The translations under genes were made by a program, and so were the position numbers. DNA of 64,000 nt, taken from Juglans regia. Lineage: Eukaryota > Streptophyta > Magnoliopsida > Fagales > Juglandaceae. The stretch spans positions 37,067,482-37,131,481 of the forward strand of contig NC_049907.1 in NCBI RefSeq assembly GCF_001411555.2, written 5' to 3'. Of the stretch, positions 11,991 through 22,913 are shown one piece after another. Under the pieces are notes generated by a model. It worked only from the letters and a program-made list of their open reading frames with translations, was not told the DNA's origin and made no database searches. Within the stretch, counting starts at the first letter, position 1. Every line of letters begins with the position of its first letter.

Positions 11991-12001
11991 ATTCCTCATT
12001 G

Positions 12002-13360
12002 TCACCATTGCATGGGCGATTCACTAGACATGTCCACCACAAGAGCCGGCATATGTTGCATTGAGGGCCGATGATTCAATACATTCTGAATGAACTCATC
12101 GTTAGGCGTCACCATTTTAATCATGTTGTGTAGTATACAACATGCAATAATGATCATGCCTTGCCTGATGGGGCGATATCGAAGCATGGCTTCCAAAATT
12201 GGAAACTGCATTTTCAACAAAAAGAATGTGCATTCAATAACGTTTCGTATAGAGACATGACGATAGTTGAAATAATCTTTATATCCCTGAAAGCGATGCA
12301 CACTATAACGATCTGATCGGTGATATCTCTTTCGTGGATAAGGCGGCAAAAAAATTTTGACACTTGCATAAGCTGCATCAACAAGATAATAATAACCTAA
12401 CCACATTTTAAATCAACCTGAATCAATGATTTGCGAAATAAATACACTTACAAAATTTCAAAAGACAATGTTTTATATTTATTTTTGTAAATAAAATTTA
12501 TCATCTTCTGGCCATGGGAAGTGATTCTGATTTCGACTCAATCCATCCATAAAAACTCGTGTATCGTGGGCTGTTCCCACCTACCCAGTATACACATATA
12601 CAAACTTCACATCGAAGTCATAAGTGCACAAGACGTTTTGTGCAATCCGGCCATATCAATTTCTATATGCGTTACGTACATTACCGAGTGCCACAACTGA
12701 GATCATTGTGTCGTCCATCACCCCAATACATTTATGCAAAATCATTATCATATAACGCATCTCAATCAAAACAATTATATATATTTTAATTAAACAAAAA
12801 AGAAATTGAATACAAACGTTTAAAAGTCGGAAAGTCATTACCTCAAACCATGGATAATTATGGGAATTTCCCGCAATCTAAGGATGCACCCTGGTTGTGT
12901 GTGTTGGCCTAATCACAGTCCTCCCCAACTCATGCAGCACCAACATAATCGTCTTTACGTGGCGGTTAATAGTCTCACTTGAATGTTGGAAGCAATCCCC
13001 AATAACACGTTGACCTTGTACATGACTAACAAGAAGGCAGAACATGGCCAATGAATCCTCCACCAAGGTCCTTTCTGTAGACTCCATAATCATTGTTTCC
13101 CGTAACACATCGCATACATAACAGAATGCAAGAACTTCCATGCAAAACATTTCAAGGTAGGTACAAGGGTTCCCATTCAAAACTGCCTGAATATATTGAA
13201 CCCCCCGAAGACCTATATTGTGTTGGGGCATTGGAATTCGAGCTCCAACATTTTGCATTGTCGTCCACATCATATAAACCATGTTCATCTCATCCAATGC
13301 ATTATGATCTCCATCTCCTAGCCAAGGGGCATCTTCGTCCGAAAAGTCATCATCGGCCAT
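12002..13360 (-). pseudogene. PIF/Harbinger (HARBI1-like, DDE_Tnp_4) transposase
   Basis: Exon 1 (13360 down to about 12850) encodes MADDDFSDEDAPW and a helical N-terminal region with QGQRVIGDCFQHSSETINRH and RPTHTTRVHP, followed by an in-frame TAG and then a GTAATG donor. The next block has CIGVMDDTMISV (first catalytic Asp) and TGWVGTAHDTRVFMD (second Asp region). A third exon has YLVDAAYASVKIFLPPY (Asp) and RNVIECTFFLLKMQFPIL (catalytic Glu; R-C-F is usual). Splice points are inferred; where an AG acceptor is expected near 12733 the sequence reads GCAT, which suggests decay. The neighbouring Myb/SANT ORF at 13721-16558 is the usual PIF partner. Because of the TAG and the lost acceptor I call it a pseudogene. 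Confidence 0.85.
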
Positions 13361-13763
13361 TCTTAATAACCTTCTTGAGCGTGCGTTAACAAAATTATCA
13401 ATACACTGTAATAATAAGGAAATTTATGCAAAAGTTCAATGGCATCACTGCATAAATGCCAAGGATATGTCAGAGACAAAACAATTAACTATAATCATCT
13501 GCAAGCATAAAACTTCAACGAAATAACTATTATACAATGCTCATCCAAAGTAGCAGTAGCTAATTAGCTCATGTCTAAATAAACATCAAATAAATGATAA
13601 CCATAAGCATCAAATATGATAACTGTCAGACACAAAGTTATACAACTAAACTCCATTCCAAATTATGAAAAAACTACCAATTGTCTGATAAAACGATCCC
13701 CTCATCAATAAAAAAAAGAGTTATAAACTCCATGCCCACTCACTCCTGCACTCCGCAAAGATC

Positions 13764-15601
13764 TGTTAGGGACCCCGGTCTTGTCCCTAACCCTAAGGTC
13801 CACGAGTTTGCCTTGGTGAAGATGATGACTGAGTGATCTTGCCAACTTGCTTGGCTTTCAACAAAGGAATGATGTTTGAGTGATGGAATGATGAAGATGA
13901 TGCACTTGGGTAGGCTAAGTATTTAGGCTAAGGCAAATCAATGTAGGCGGCTAGACTTGTTCCAAGATGATGGAGGCTAGGGTTGAATGGGTTAGATGAG
14001 GCTAGGGTTACGGGTTGGAGGCAACTAGGGTTGCCGTGGACTATGGTGGGATTAGGGTAGGCGTGGTCTTGGAAGATTGGCTTAGAATTATGGGTGTTTG
14101 ATGCAATGAGAATGGCTTAAGGGTTGCCCTTGATGTTTGGGCCACTTGGATGGTGATTAGGGTAGGTATGGTGTAGTGTAGCTAGGGTTTTGTGAGGTGG
14201 CTAGGGTGGATTTCGAGATTTGCAAGAGTTGGCTTAGGGTTTGGGAATGAGATGGAAAAGTGATGCTAGGGTTTGGTTGGCTAGGGTTGCCGAAATGGTA
14301 AGGTAGGATTAGGGTTTTAGGATGTTGGATGGCTAAGATGAATGGATTGGGTTGATTTGGTCTTTGGAAGGTTGGCTAGATTTTAGATGATTTGGAAATA
14401 GATATGGAAATTTGAAAGATTGAGAGAATCTTTGAGGGAAGAAGGGGATTTGAATTTGAATTTAGATGGCAAGTCAATAGTTGACTAGAGAGATTGTAGG
14501 AAGAGTAATTTAAGGAATTGACCATCACATTCAAGCCCTATAACATCACATTCATTCCCTTATAGGGCTTGAATGTGATGGTCAATTCCTTAAATTATGA
14601 GATTTAAAATGGGATTTGAATTTGAATGTGAAGGAGCCAAGACTCCTAAAAGGAATGAGTTTCCTTATAGGGCTTGAGGTGGACGGCTAGGGTTTATGGT
14701 GGATGACTTTAGGATGACCGAATATGGTAAGTGGATGGGATGGCTAGGGTTTTATGAATATGATAGATGAATGGCAATTATGAGAATGTGAACTAATATG
14801 GAAAGTAGGGCAACACTAGGGTTGGCCGAATGGTGTATGTGGGAGTGGAGGCTATGTGTATTTCGGCTAGGGCAGGGTGTATGGAGGGAACAATTTATGG
14901 AAAGTTGACAAACTTATGGAAATGATGACAAACACTATGGTGGTCGAGTATGTGGTATGGAATAGATCAAATGAGCAATGGAATGGATGACCACCAAGAA
15001 TACTAAGAACAACTCAAGAACAATGTACATAAAATAATAAGATCAAAGATAGAAAATGGAAGACAAGAGATGGAATGGAAAATACTCATAAGATTAATGG
15101 ATCCTTATGTATTCACGAATTGCACCCTAAAGATGAAAAAGAACAAGATAGATAGATTGAACCACACCTATTCATGAATTGCAATGTGTGATTCTCTCTT
15201 AGGGGATTCACTTATTGCACCCCAAAGAGCCCAAGTGCCTTAGCACCGAATGGTGATCTGAAGAACAAAATAGTCTACCCACTAGAAAATTTGTCAAAAG
15301 ATGTAAATGCAAAACCTAAGGGTCCTATTTATAAGGATTACAACTTGGAAACCCCCAATAGGTCCATTGGAAAATAAATAATTAAATAAAAATTAATAAT
15401 AAAAAATAACATGGTTGACATAGGCCAAGTTTACTCATGGCATGCGTGAGCCCATGGGTGGGCTAGGCTGGCCCATGGGCATGGCTGGCATGGCTGTTGG
15501 CATGTGGCTAACATGCCGATGAGGCTGCTATGGGGCTGTCCAGCCTTGTCATGACATGGCTGGTGGCTTGACCATGGGTCACAAAACATGGGGTCCTACC
15601 A
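13764..15601 (-). mobile_element. Solo LTR (1838 bp) inside the Harbinger Myb ORF
   Basis: Read on the minus strand it starts TGGTAGGACC and ends GGTCCCTAACA, giving short inverted ends TG-TAGG-ACC. It is flanked by a perfect 5-bp target duplication AGATC (13759-13763 and 15602-15606). A TATA box (TCCTTATAAATAGGA on the minus strand) lies at 15323-15337. No internal gag/pol, primer-binding site or second LTR is present, so this is a solo LTR left by LTR-LTR recombination. The GCATGCC-rich U3 and the motif order tie it to the element at 2370-4131. Confidence 0.9.
14506..14597. repeat. Perfect 37-bp inverted repeat with 18-nt loop
   Basis: Arms 14506-14542 and 14561-14597 are exact reverse complements; the loop is ACATCACATTCATTCCCT. 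It lies inside the solo LTR, downstream of its TATA box, so transcripts from the LTR would contain a strong hairpin. Confidence 0.95.
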
Positions 15602-16519
15602 AGATCGCCCTGAACGAGGTCTGCAATCCCAGATTCTCTGATAATAATTTAAAGGCCTTGTTCCATTGCTCAAAAGGCAGGCGAGGTTCAACTTTGTCAA
15701 GCAATCGAAAGCAACTCATTTGTATATTGATTGACGCATCAATCTCCATGTTGTTTGATTTGCTACGCTTCGAGGCCCTCCACTCCTTAGCAGCCAGTCG
15801 CCTAACCTTAGAACTTTTCTCAATTGCCTCCAAGGTTATGCTAAAGGCCTCATCAATGGCAGGGGACTTGGAAGGCCCTCCCCTCTGGCATCGATGAGAT
15901 CCACTACTACATGATGCGGAGAAGGGTCTCCCTGATTGCGTGGATCCGTCCATAGGAGTTGGCTGCGATGGCCCCCCTTGATCAACTGGCTCTGGCCGGC
16001 CATGGTTTCATAGCTCCTCAAGTAGGTCCTCCTTGTCGCTGGTTGGGGCTGGGTCAGTCGATGCCCGATGGAATGTCCCTGTCACAAAGGCACAACCAAA
16101 GATCGCACACAACTCTTCATATTTTGGGCATCCATTAGTCTTGAAATGCTTGAATGAGTTTCTTACCTAACATATTTAATTAAAAATATCATTAAATTCC
16201 CTCAGTGCAAGTTACCAAGGAATAATAATTTTTCATAGTTACGTACTCTGATTGCGTTTGCCCAGTGTTCCTCGCTTGCCACTGGGGCTTTCCTGTCTGG
16301 ATCCCAGCCCAATCCTGTTTGCTTCATCAAATCCTTAAATTCTCTCTGCCTTCGTTTAAGGAGTGCAATCTTTCCTTTTACTTGCTCAGAGTTAAAATTC
16401 TTCAGCCCATAGTTAGGCAATCGTTCAGCAAGCTAAACATGGTCATTGTGGGTGATCCTCCCACCCCTCTGTCTATTCATAATGATATCAACAAGGACAT
16501 CCTCCATCTCCTCATCCCA

Positions 16520-16745
16520 CAATAGCCGATCACGTATGTTTTCATTCAACTCATCCATATAGAGCTAAAAGATGTTCAAAAATAAACCTCAACACTTGCA
16601 TTTAAATAGATTGAGGTTTATACACATCTTGCATACAATAGCCGATCACGTATGTTTTCATTCAGCTCATCCATATGGAGCTAAAAGATGTTCAAAATAA
16701 ACCTCAACACTTGCATTTAAATAGATTGAGGTTTAATTCGCATAC
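16520..16745 (-). repeat. 116-bp tandem duplication over the Myb ORF start
   Basis: 16520-16635 and 16636-16745 are near-identical head-to-tail copies. Each contains the ATG and first codons (MDELNENIRD in one; one base change in the other) plus 70 bp of leader with AACCTCAA...TTGAGGTT dyad symmetry. The upstream copy provides a second start codon without a following ORF. Confidence 0.85.
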
Positions 16746-16921
16746 AAGATGTGTATTAGAAGCCATAATCTTAGATGTGATAGATAACATGTTTATAGGG
16801 TAAAGATAAGAAATAGCTAATGTTCAATATTTTCCCAGTCATTCACAGTAAGGTTACATAAGCAGGAAACGAGAAATACTAACATTTTGGAACTCCTAGC
16901 TACATTCTAAAGACAGTAAAA
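16746..16921. other. Spacer with a duplicated L1 tail fragment
   Basis: No gene. A 28-bp motif starting ACTCCTAGCTACATTC occurs at about 16892-16920 and again at 16984-17013, bracketing the terminal 3'UTR of the second L1. Confidence 0.5.
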
Positions 16922-16992
16922 AAAAGATATTATATATATGAATGAAATAGACACAGTCCTTGTACACATGAAGTATACTTAAGAACTCCTAG

Positions 16993-17735
16993 CTACATTC
17001 TAAAGACGGTAAAATAAAGAAAGAATTCCTGAACATTATTCCCATGTAATACAATAGTGGAAAACCAACACATTAGAGTATGGAGAAAAAAATTCTTCAA
17101 CTCGGTCATTGAGCGTTCCTTATCTTCAAAGCAACGTGCATTCCTTTCCGTCCAAATACACCACATAATACACAACGGAATCATTTTCCATATTGCTACT
17201 ACTTGATGACTGCCTTGCATGTTTGGCCAACAACCCAACAAATCCACCACCCTCATAGGCATAATAACCCAACCAACATCAACCCTTAGAAAGATTTCAT
17301 CCCACAACACCTTTGTTAATTCACAGTGTAATAATAGATAGTCCACATATTCTCCATTCTTTTTGCACATGTAACACCAATCCAACACTACACAACCTCT
17401 TTTTCTCAAATTTTCTGTGTTCAATATCTTCCCAAGAGCAGCACTCTATACAAAAAAAACTACTTTCGAAGGCACACGAGACCTCCAGATACTCTTCCAA
17501 GGAAACTGAATACTACCGAGTTGTGTGTTGTTAAGATGTTGTAATACGCCTTCACTGTAAATATCTTGTGGTTATTAAGCCGCCACTTCAAACTATCTCG
17601 TTGTGCCATAGGAATCTCCATCGAGTATAATAAGCTGAAGAATTTTGAAACTATAGGTAATTCACAATCATGGAAATCCCTAATAAAAAGAACATTCCAT
17701 TGCTGCACACCATGAGAGTATACACTCATATCCAC
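16993..17735 (-). pseudogene. L1 ORF2, zf-RVT C-terminal part
   Basis: Two frames (17460-17735 with RDSLKWRLNNHKIFTVKAYY, and 16993-17424 with CYMCKKNGEYVDYLLLHC then VVAIWKMIPLCIMWCIWTER) give the cysteine/histidine zf-RVT domain. C-x2-C and H-C ligands are visible. No RNase H follows, unlike the other L1. Confidence 0.8.
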
Positions 17736-18189
17736 ACTGAAGCTTCCCCATTTACTTCAATACGATATAAGGCCGAAAAAGCCCTTTCCAATGCATAATC
17801 TCCACACCACACGTCCCGCCAAAATCTGATACAAGCGCCCTCACCAACTACAAAGCGTATTTGATTTACAAAACCTGGTCATCCCTTATGTACTTCCATA
17901 AACCCACACCATACCCCCCTCTCACTTTCTTAGAGCACCAACCACCTCAATCGACTTCATATCTAGCATCAATAGTTTCCTTCCACAATGATCCCCTTTC
18001 TAGGTGATATTTCTAGAGCCATTTTTTCAATAAAGCTTTATTAAACATTCTCAGGTTACACACTCCCAACCCCCCATTCACAGCTGAGGCACATACAGTT
18101 TTTCATCTAACAAGATGAAACTTCTTCTCCTCCCCCATACCTCCCCATAAAAATGTCTTGAAGAGTTTCTCCATTCTGTTCACCACCCC

Positions 18190-19600
18190 TACAGGCATAG
18201 GAAACAAAGATAGAAAATATGTAGGGTGGTTAGTGAGTGTACTCTGATAAGGGTGAGACGACCCCATTTTGATAAATACACCTGTTTCCAATCAGCCAGT
18301 TTTTTTTCTATCTTCTCCACTACTCTATCACATATACCTCTATTCTTGAAAGTTGCTCCCAGCAGGAGGCCCAGATATTTCATTGGGAGCGAGGATACCT
18401 TACAATCCAAAAGGCTTGCCAAACCTAGGATATTAGAGACCTCACCCACAAGAACCATCTCAAACTTGCCCAGATTCACTTTTAACCCTGATACTGCTTC
18501 AAATCAAAGTAGCAAAGCTCGTAAAGTTTGGATCTGGCTACTAGTCGCTTCACAAAATACTAACGTGTCATTTGCAAAAAGATGTGAAATGATAATGGAA
18601 CCACCTGAACCATTGCCCACTTGAAATGCCGATAAGAAACCTCCCCCAACAACAGCCTGCACCATCCTACTTAAAACTTCCATAACTACAACAAATAGAA
18701 GAGGAGATAGAGGATCTCCCTACTGCAATCCCCGCGAACTGTCAAAAAAACCAACAGGTGTGCCATCAACCAAAACCGAGAACCGAGCAGTTGAAATACA
18801 ATGACGCATCCATGCAATCTACCTATTCCCAAAACCAGTTCTTTCAAGCAAATATAAGAGAAAATCCCAATTCACATAATCATATGCCTTCTCCATGTCA
18901 AGCTTGCACAAAACACCTGAACCTCCCTCCCGTAATCTGTAGTCCAAACACTCATTTGCAATGAGTACTGAATCAAGAATTTGTCTCCATCGAATGAAGG
19001 CGTTCTGGGACTTGGAAATAATATGTTCCAACACCGGACTGAGCTGATTAGCAAGCACCTTCGAAATAATCTTGTAAACGCTACTAACCAGACTTATAGG
19101 CCAAAAGTCTTCAATAGATGATGCCCCATGTTTCTTAGGAATGAGAGCAATAAAGGTCGCATTCAATGACTTTTCAAACTTTTGGAAAGAATGAAATTCA
19201 TTGAAAACCTGCAAAACATCACATTTTACTATGTCTCAGAAGATTTGAAAGAAACACATTGTAAACCCATCCAGTCCCGATGCTTTATCCTTAGCCATAC
19301 TCGAAATGACCTTATAAATCTCTTCTTCACCAAAAGGTCTCTCCAACACACTTACACTCTGCGGGTCAATTGCCTCAAAATGCAAAGCATCAAGCTTTGG
19401 CCTCCAAGGAACCGATTCTGAGAGAAGGGTCTCATAGTACTGAACTATATGGTTTTCTAGCTCGGGTGGAGAAGCTAGTACTTGAGATCCTGATTTAAGA
19501 GACTCAATAGCATTGTTACGCCTATGTGAATTGGCCACTTTGTGAGAGAACTTCGTACACCTATCACCTTCTTTCAACTAAAGAGCCCTAGATTTTTGAC
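18190..19600 (-). pseudogene. L1 ORF2, reverse transcriptase part
   Basis: Minus-strand pieces in order: WLKEGDRCTKFSHKVANSHR and DKASGLDGFTMCFFQ at 19236-19600 (finger motif with LDGF), [20 protein letters not shown] and [20 protein letters not shown] at 18819-19214, then a decayed palm region, and SLPMKYLGLLLGATF with [20 protein letters not shown] at 18189-18479. The catalytic YADD region near 18540-18590 is out of frame. At least three frameshifts make it non-functional. Confidence 0.82.
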
Positions 19601-20035
19601 ACCATGAAGTCTCCTCTGACAACAAAACCCCCTCCAGATTTGCCAAAACCATGCCCTTCCTCAATGCCACGTCTTCCGAATTATCTCCCAAGAACTATTT
19701 CTCTTCTAAGTCTTGTAGTTCCTCAATGCCACATCGACCGCAACCGGCGGCTCTTTCTGTGCTGGTGGGAAGATAGGCACAGTGCTTATCGGCACCATCA
19801 GAGACTGGCTCGACAGCTGGACCGATATTTCGGTCTCCAACAATATTGATCCAGCTGCTTAGCCCGCCAGGTTTTTATTTTTGGGCCTACGGCTTGGCTC
19901 CCATATCAGCCGACGAGCCTTTACAAAAACCAGGCCAAGGTTTCTCGAAGCCCACAAACGGGCCCAACTCTACCCCCGAATCACGGCTCAATACCTCCTT
20001 GCCTTTAACGCATCGTTTTAACCAATCTATTTCCT

Positions 20036-20735
20036 CTAATAAATTCTCAACTTTTTTTCTCCATCTCCCCCAGCACCCTTAAAATGTTTTCTTGATTTGG
20101 CCCCAACAGTACACTGCCATGCACGATCTCTGCACTTCCCATGCTTGGTAACCAAGCACTCATTGCTCGAGCCTGACCCTTCTGTGTTTGGAGCGCTTGA
20201 ATGTACGATTGCGCCCCAACTGCTGTCCACAAAGAAGCACCACCACCACCCCTAACCATCTTCGGGTTCCCATCCTGAACCATACCACCTCTATTTCTCA
20301 CACTCGAAACAGAGGACTGAGCTCCTTAAGAGTAACACCAAAGTTCCTCCACCCCTCTCCCTTCCTTCCTTCCGGCACCAATAGCAAACATCTCCTCCTT
20401 TCATGCCCAAATTATGAAATGCATATAAAACAGCCGTTGTTGTTACAACCTCTCCTCACCATTAAAACATTATTTCCCTTTCTACGAGTTCTCAAGAACT
20501 CTACATGGCCCAAAGTAGCTGCACACTCCCTAACCATTGAACCCAACCATCCCAGGGCTTCATGGTCCAAAGAAATGTATTTCACCCCACGGTGGCTGCT
20601 CTCAGTGATTCTCCACCACTTATCATTCTCTTTTCTGAACTCAAAAATTTTATGATCAATAACCACCTCTCTGCACAACCCCATCCTAGCCAACCAACAC
20701 AATAACTCAACCTGGACTAATACCCTAATAAACAC
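20036..20735 (-). pseudogene. L1 ORF1-like region
   Basis: Overlapping minus frames encode MGLCREVVIDHKIFEFRKEN, WWRITESSHRGVKYISLDHE, VEFLRTRRKGNNVLMVRRGC, a Gly/Arg-rich stretch (GGMVQDGNPKMVRGGGGA) and a C-terminal helix ENILRVLGEMEKKVENLLEE. I recognise the first part from plant LINE ORF1-like proteins in which a conserved ITE-S-G and R-x-R-x-G-x-N block is repeated across the genome. Its function is probably RNA binding, but this is inference. The frame changes twice, and the region runs straight into reverse-transcriptase sequence without an endonuclease. Confidence 0.55.
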
Positions 20736-20740
20736 AATGT

Positions 20741-21931
20741 GTTGTAGCCATTAACACAGCACTACCAACAGCAAGCAGGTAAAAAAAAAACCAAGGAAGA
20801 AGAAACGTACGGAGAGAAAACTTTTTAAGAAAGAGAAAGAGAATTGAAGTACATAAGGACAAGATCAAAGATACATGTTGTACACAATAAATGAAAAAAT
20901 GTTACCTGTCGAGATGATGACGATGATCTCGACTGCAATTAGTAAGGCTACAGGCCTGACCATGTAATAAGAAAGAAACAGTGGCACGTATCAGTTTGGA
21001 ATGTATGTGCATCTAAAATTAAAAAAACAAAATAAACATCTCTAGAAAACGTGTAAAGCTTTGATTATCCACTTTCAGATATTGATGAGTACCTGAGAAT
21101 CCTTACAAGCCAAGCAAACGATACAATTATGGAAAATTTTAATTTTCGCTACCACTCCTTTTTCTTGAGCAGAAGACAACAGTTTAGAAACTATGACAGG
21201 TCTATATATACCTGTTACTTTTTTTTTATAAGTAACTCTATATATAGCTGTTACTATTATTTATATGAAAAATATGAAAACACAATATTTTTTACAACAT
21301 ATTTCACAATCATGCTTTAAAATGATTGTGAAAAACTGTTGAACCCAAAGGGTATACATACATCTTACTAGCCACATGCAAGTTGCAATCTCTCCTTACC
21401 CTATGGCACTTGATTTCTTACTATCCAATTATGAATTGGCTCAAAATTTATTTGTTTATTAATCTTAAGCAACCACCTGGCCCCTTGAGCTAGGAGGTAT
21501 GATCAGGTGTAGCCAAGTCATTTAGGTTTCTTGAGGTGGAGCCTTGTCATTTAGGTGAAGTTTTGAATATCGATCGACGTGAGAACTAAAATTTACAACT
21601 TGTTTTAAGGAAGGGTGAACAGCTCTAGTTTCTAGGATTTACTCTGCACTAGTATGGGACATCACTTGGGGGCAGTATGAATACAAGAAATATCCTTGTT
21701 CCCAAAATAAAATAAAATAAAATAAAACAAAACAAAATCAAGCAGCTTGATTTTAGCCCCGAGCCCTACTTGTAAATAATAGTTATTATCAGAAACCACA
21801 TATTATTTTAGTTCTTTATTTGAAGCAGGAGCACAGGTGTTTTTTTTATTAAGTGGTATGTTTGGAAAAACAGCCACGATAACATTTGCTTCTCTTTGTA
21901 TGTAGACTTTCTGAATCCTTGTTCTCCTCCC
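20741..21931. other. Non-coding region
   Basis: No gene is recognised. There is a splice-like GTAAC on the minus strand near 20905 and A/T runs. 21700-21735 is an AAAAT/AAAAC microsatellite. Confidence 0.45.
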
Positions 21932-22432
21932 AGAGCATTGATATTGGATTAGTTAAATACATTTTTATCTTTAAATTTAACAAATATCATCCATATTTAC
22001 TCCACATTGAATTAGTTAAATTATTTTCATCCAAACTATAAGCTACAGTAAATCTATTCTTCTTTTCAAATATGAAAAGAACTATAGCAAGTCTAAAAGT
22101 ATTTTTTTAAATTATTATATTATAGATATGAGATTTTTATTTATATGAGATTTTATCATCTATATACATATAATATTATTATATTATAGATTATTAGATT
22201 GTGAAAATGAAAATGAATATAATTTGTTGGAAGTTATTAAAAATTATGAAAATAAAATAAAAATTAATTAAAAAATATAAATAATAAAAAATAATAATAT
22301 TTTTATTATTATAGAGAGTGTGATGACTAATTCAATGTAGACTTCAAGTTTTGAATGATTAGCTAAAGACAAAATAGTTATATATTAGTCAAAATTTAAA
22401 GAATAGGATAATCAATCTAATGCTAATGCTCT
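21932..22432. mobile_element. MITE with AGAGCATT-type terminal inverted repeats
   Basis: The left end AGAGCATTGATATTGGATTA (21932-21951) is matched by the inverted right end (AGAGCATTAGCATTAGATTG read on the minus strand, ending at 22432). An inner inverted pair (ACATTGAATTAGT near 22004, ACTAATTCAATGT near 22325) reinforces the symmetry. It is AT-rich, 501 bp and has no ORF. I could not find a clear target duplication, so the superfamily is undecided. Confidence 0.65.
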
Positions 22433-22913
22433 TAGCTTAGGTTGGAGTTCTAATTGGTAAACTGCCTATATGCATGGGATGCACCCCAAGTACTATTTTA
22501 TATCTCCATTATCACTGTTCTCAGCATAGCAGCAATTTTACGAGAATAATATTATAAAAGAAAAAAGATATAAAAGAAAAAAAAAATTAAAAAGTTATGT
22601 ATAGTGCGTAGTGTGAAAATAATGAACATAATTTTTTTAAAAGGAATATAGAAAATATTTGAAATACAGACACAAGTTTTAAGAATCAATATAGATTATT
22701 AAATTTGAAAATATTTGAAAAAGTTAAATTGTTTAATATATTTTATATATAAATTTAAAAAAATTATAAGAATAAGATTTGATGAATTGAATTGAGGTAA
22801 GTTTAAATGTAACGAAGGCCGCTCGTCTAACGAAACGAGAGCTGAACATGCACTGAGAATATTGTTTCCAGAAAGTATTTCCCTCCATTATACCTACCTA
22901 TAGAACATCACCC
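22433..22913 (+). promoter_or_regulatory. Region upstream of the PPR gene, with Tourist-like remnant
   Basis: About 22640-22821 resembles the right half of the Tourist-like MITEs (TTTAAAAAAATTATAAGAAT, GATGAATTGAATTGAGG), ending about 95 bp before the PPR ATG. A TATA-like CCATTATACC sits near 22886. I cannot place a transcription start; any promoter role of the MITE remnant is inference. Confidence 0.35.

Larger units (their letters stand above)
13721..16558 (-). pseudogene. PIF/Harbinger Myb/SANT-like DNA-binding ORF, split by a solo LTR
   Basis: Starting at the minus-strand ATG at 16558 the frame reads MDELNENIRDRLLWDEEMED, is stopped by a TAG near 16437, then continues LPNYGLKNFNSEQVKGKI, WDPDRKAPVASEEHW, typical of the Myb_DNA-bind_3 protein of plant PIF elements. 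An intron of about 40-60 bp is likely near 16170-16205, followed by KHFKTNGCPKYEELCAIFG. After another frame break at about 16018 it runs through a Ser-rich linker to EPRLPFEQWNKAFKLLSEN. The last codons (FAECRSEWAWSL and a TAA at 13721) lie on the far side of the LTR insertion, so the LTR landed about 35 bp before the stop codon. This protein guides the transposase to the transposon ends. Confidence 0.8.
16922..20740 (-). mobile_element. Second L1 LINE, endonuclease region deleted
   Basis: Minus-strand order: ORF1-like protein (20036-20735), a direct join near 19725, RT (18190-19600), zf-RVT (16993-17735), then a 3'UTR with TATACTTCATGTGTACAAGG (about 16950-16977 on the minus strand) and a short A-rich end at 16921-16927. 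The 5' boundary and target duplication were not found. It belongs to a different L1 lineage from the one at 5842-11858: its ORF1 is of the WxxxITESSHRGVKYISL type rather than DUF4283. Confidence 0.82.

Noticed and set aside
13093..13389. Plus-strand 98-residue frame
   Set aside because: It is antisense to exon 1 of the Harbinger transposase, which carries the conserved motifs.
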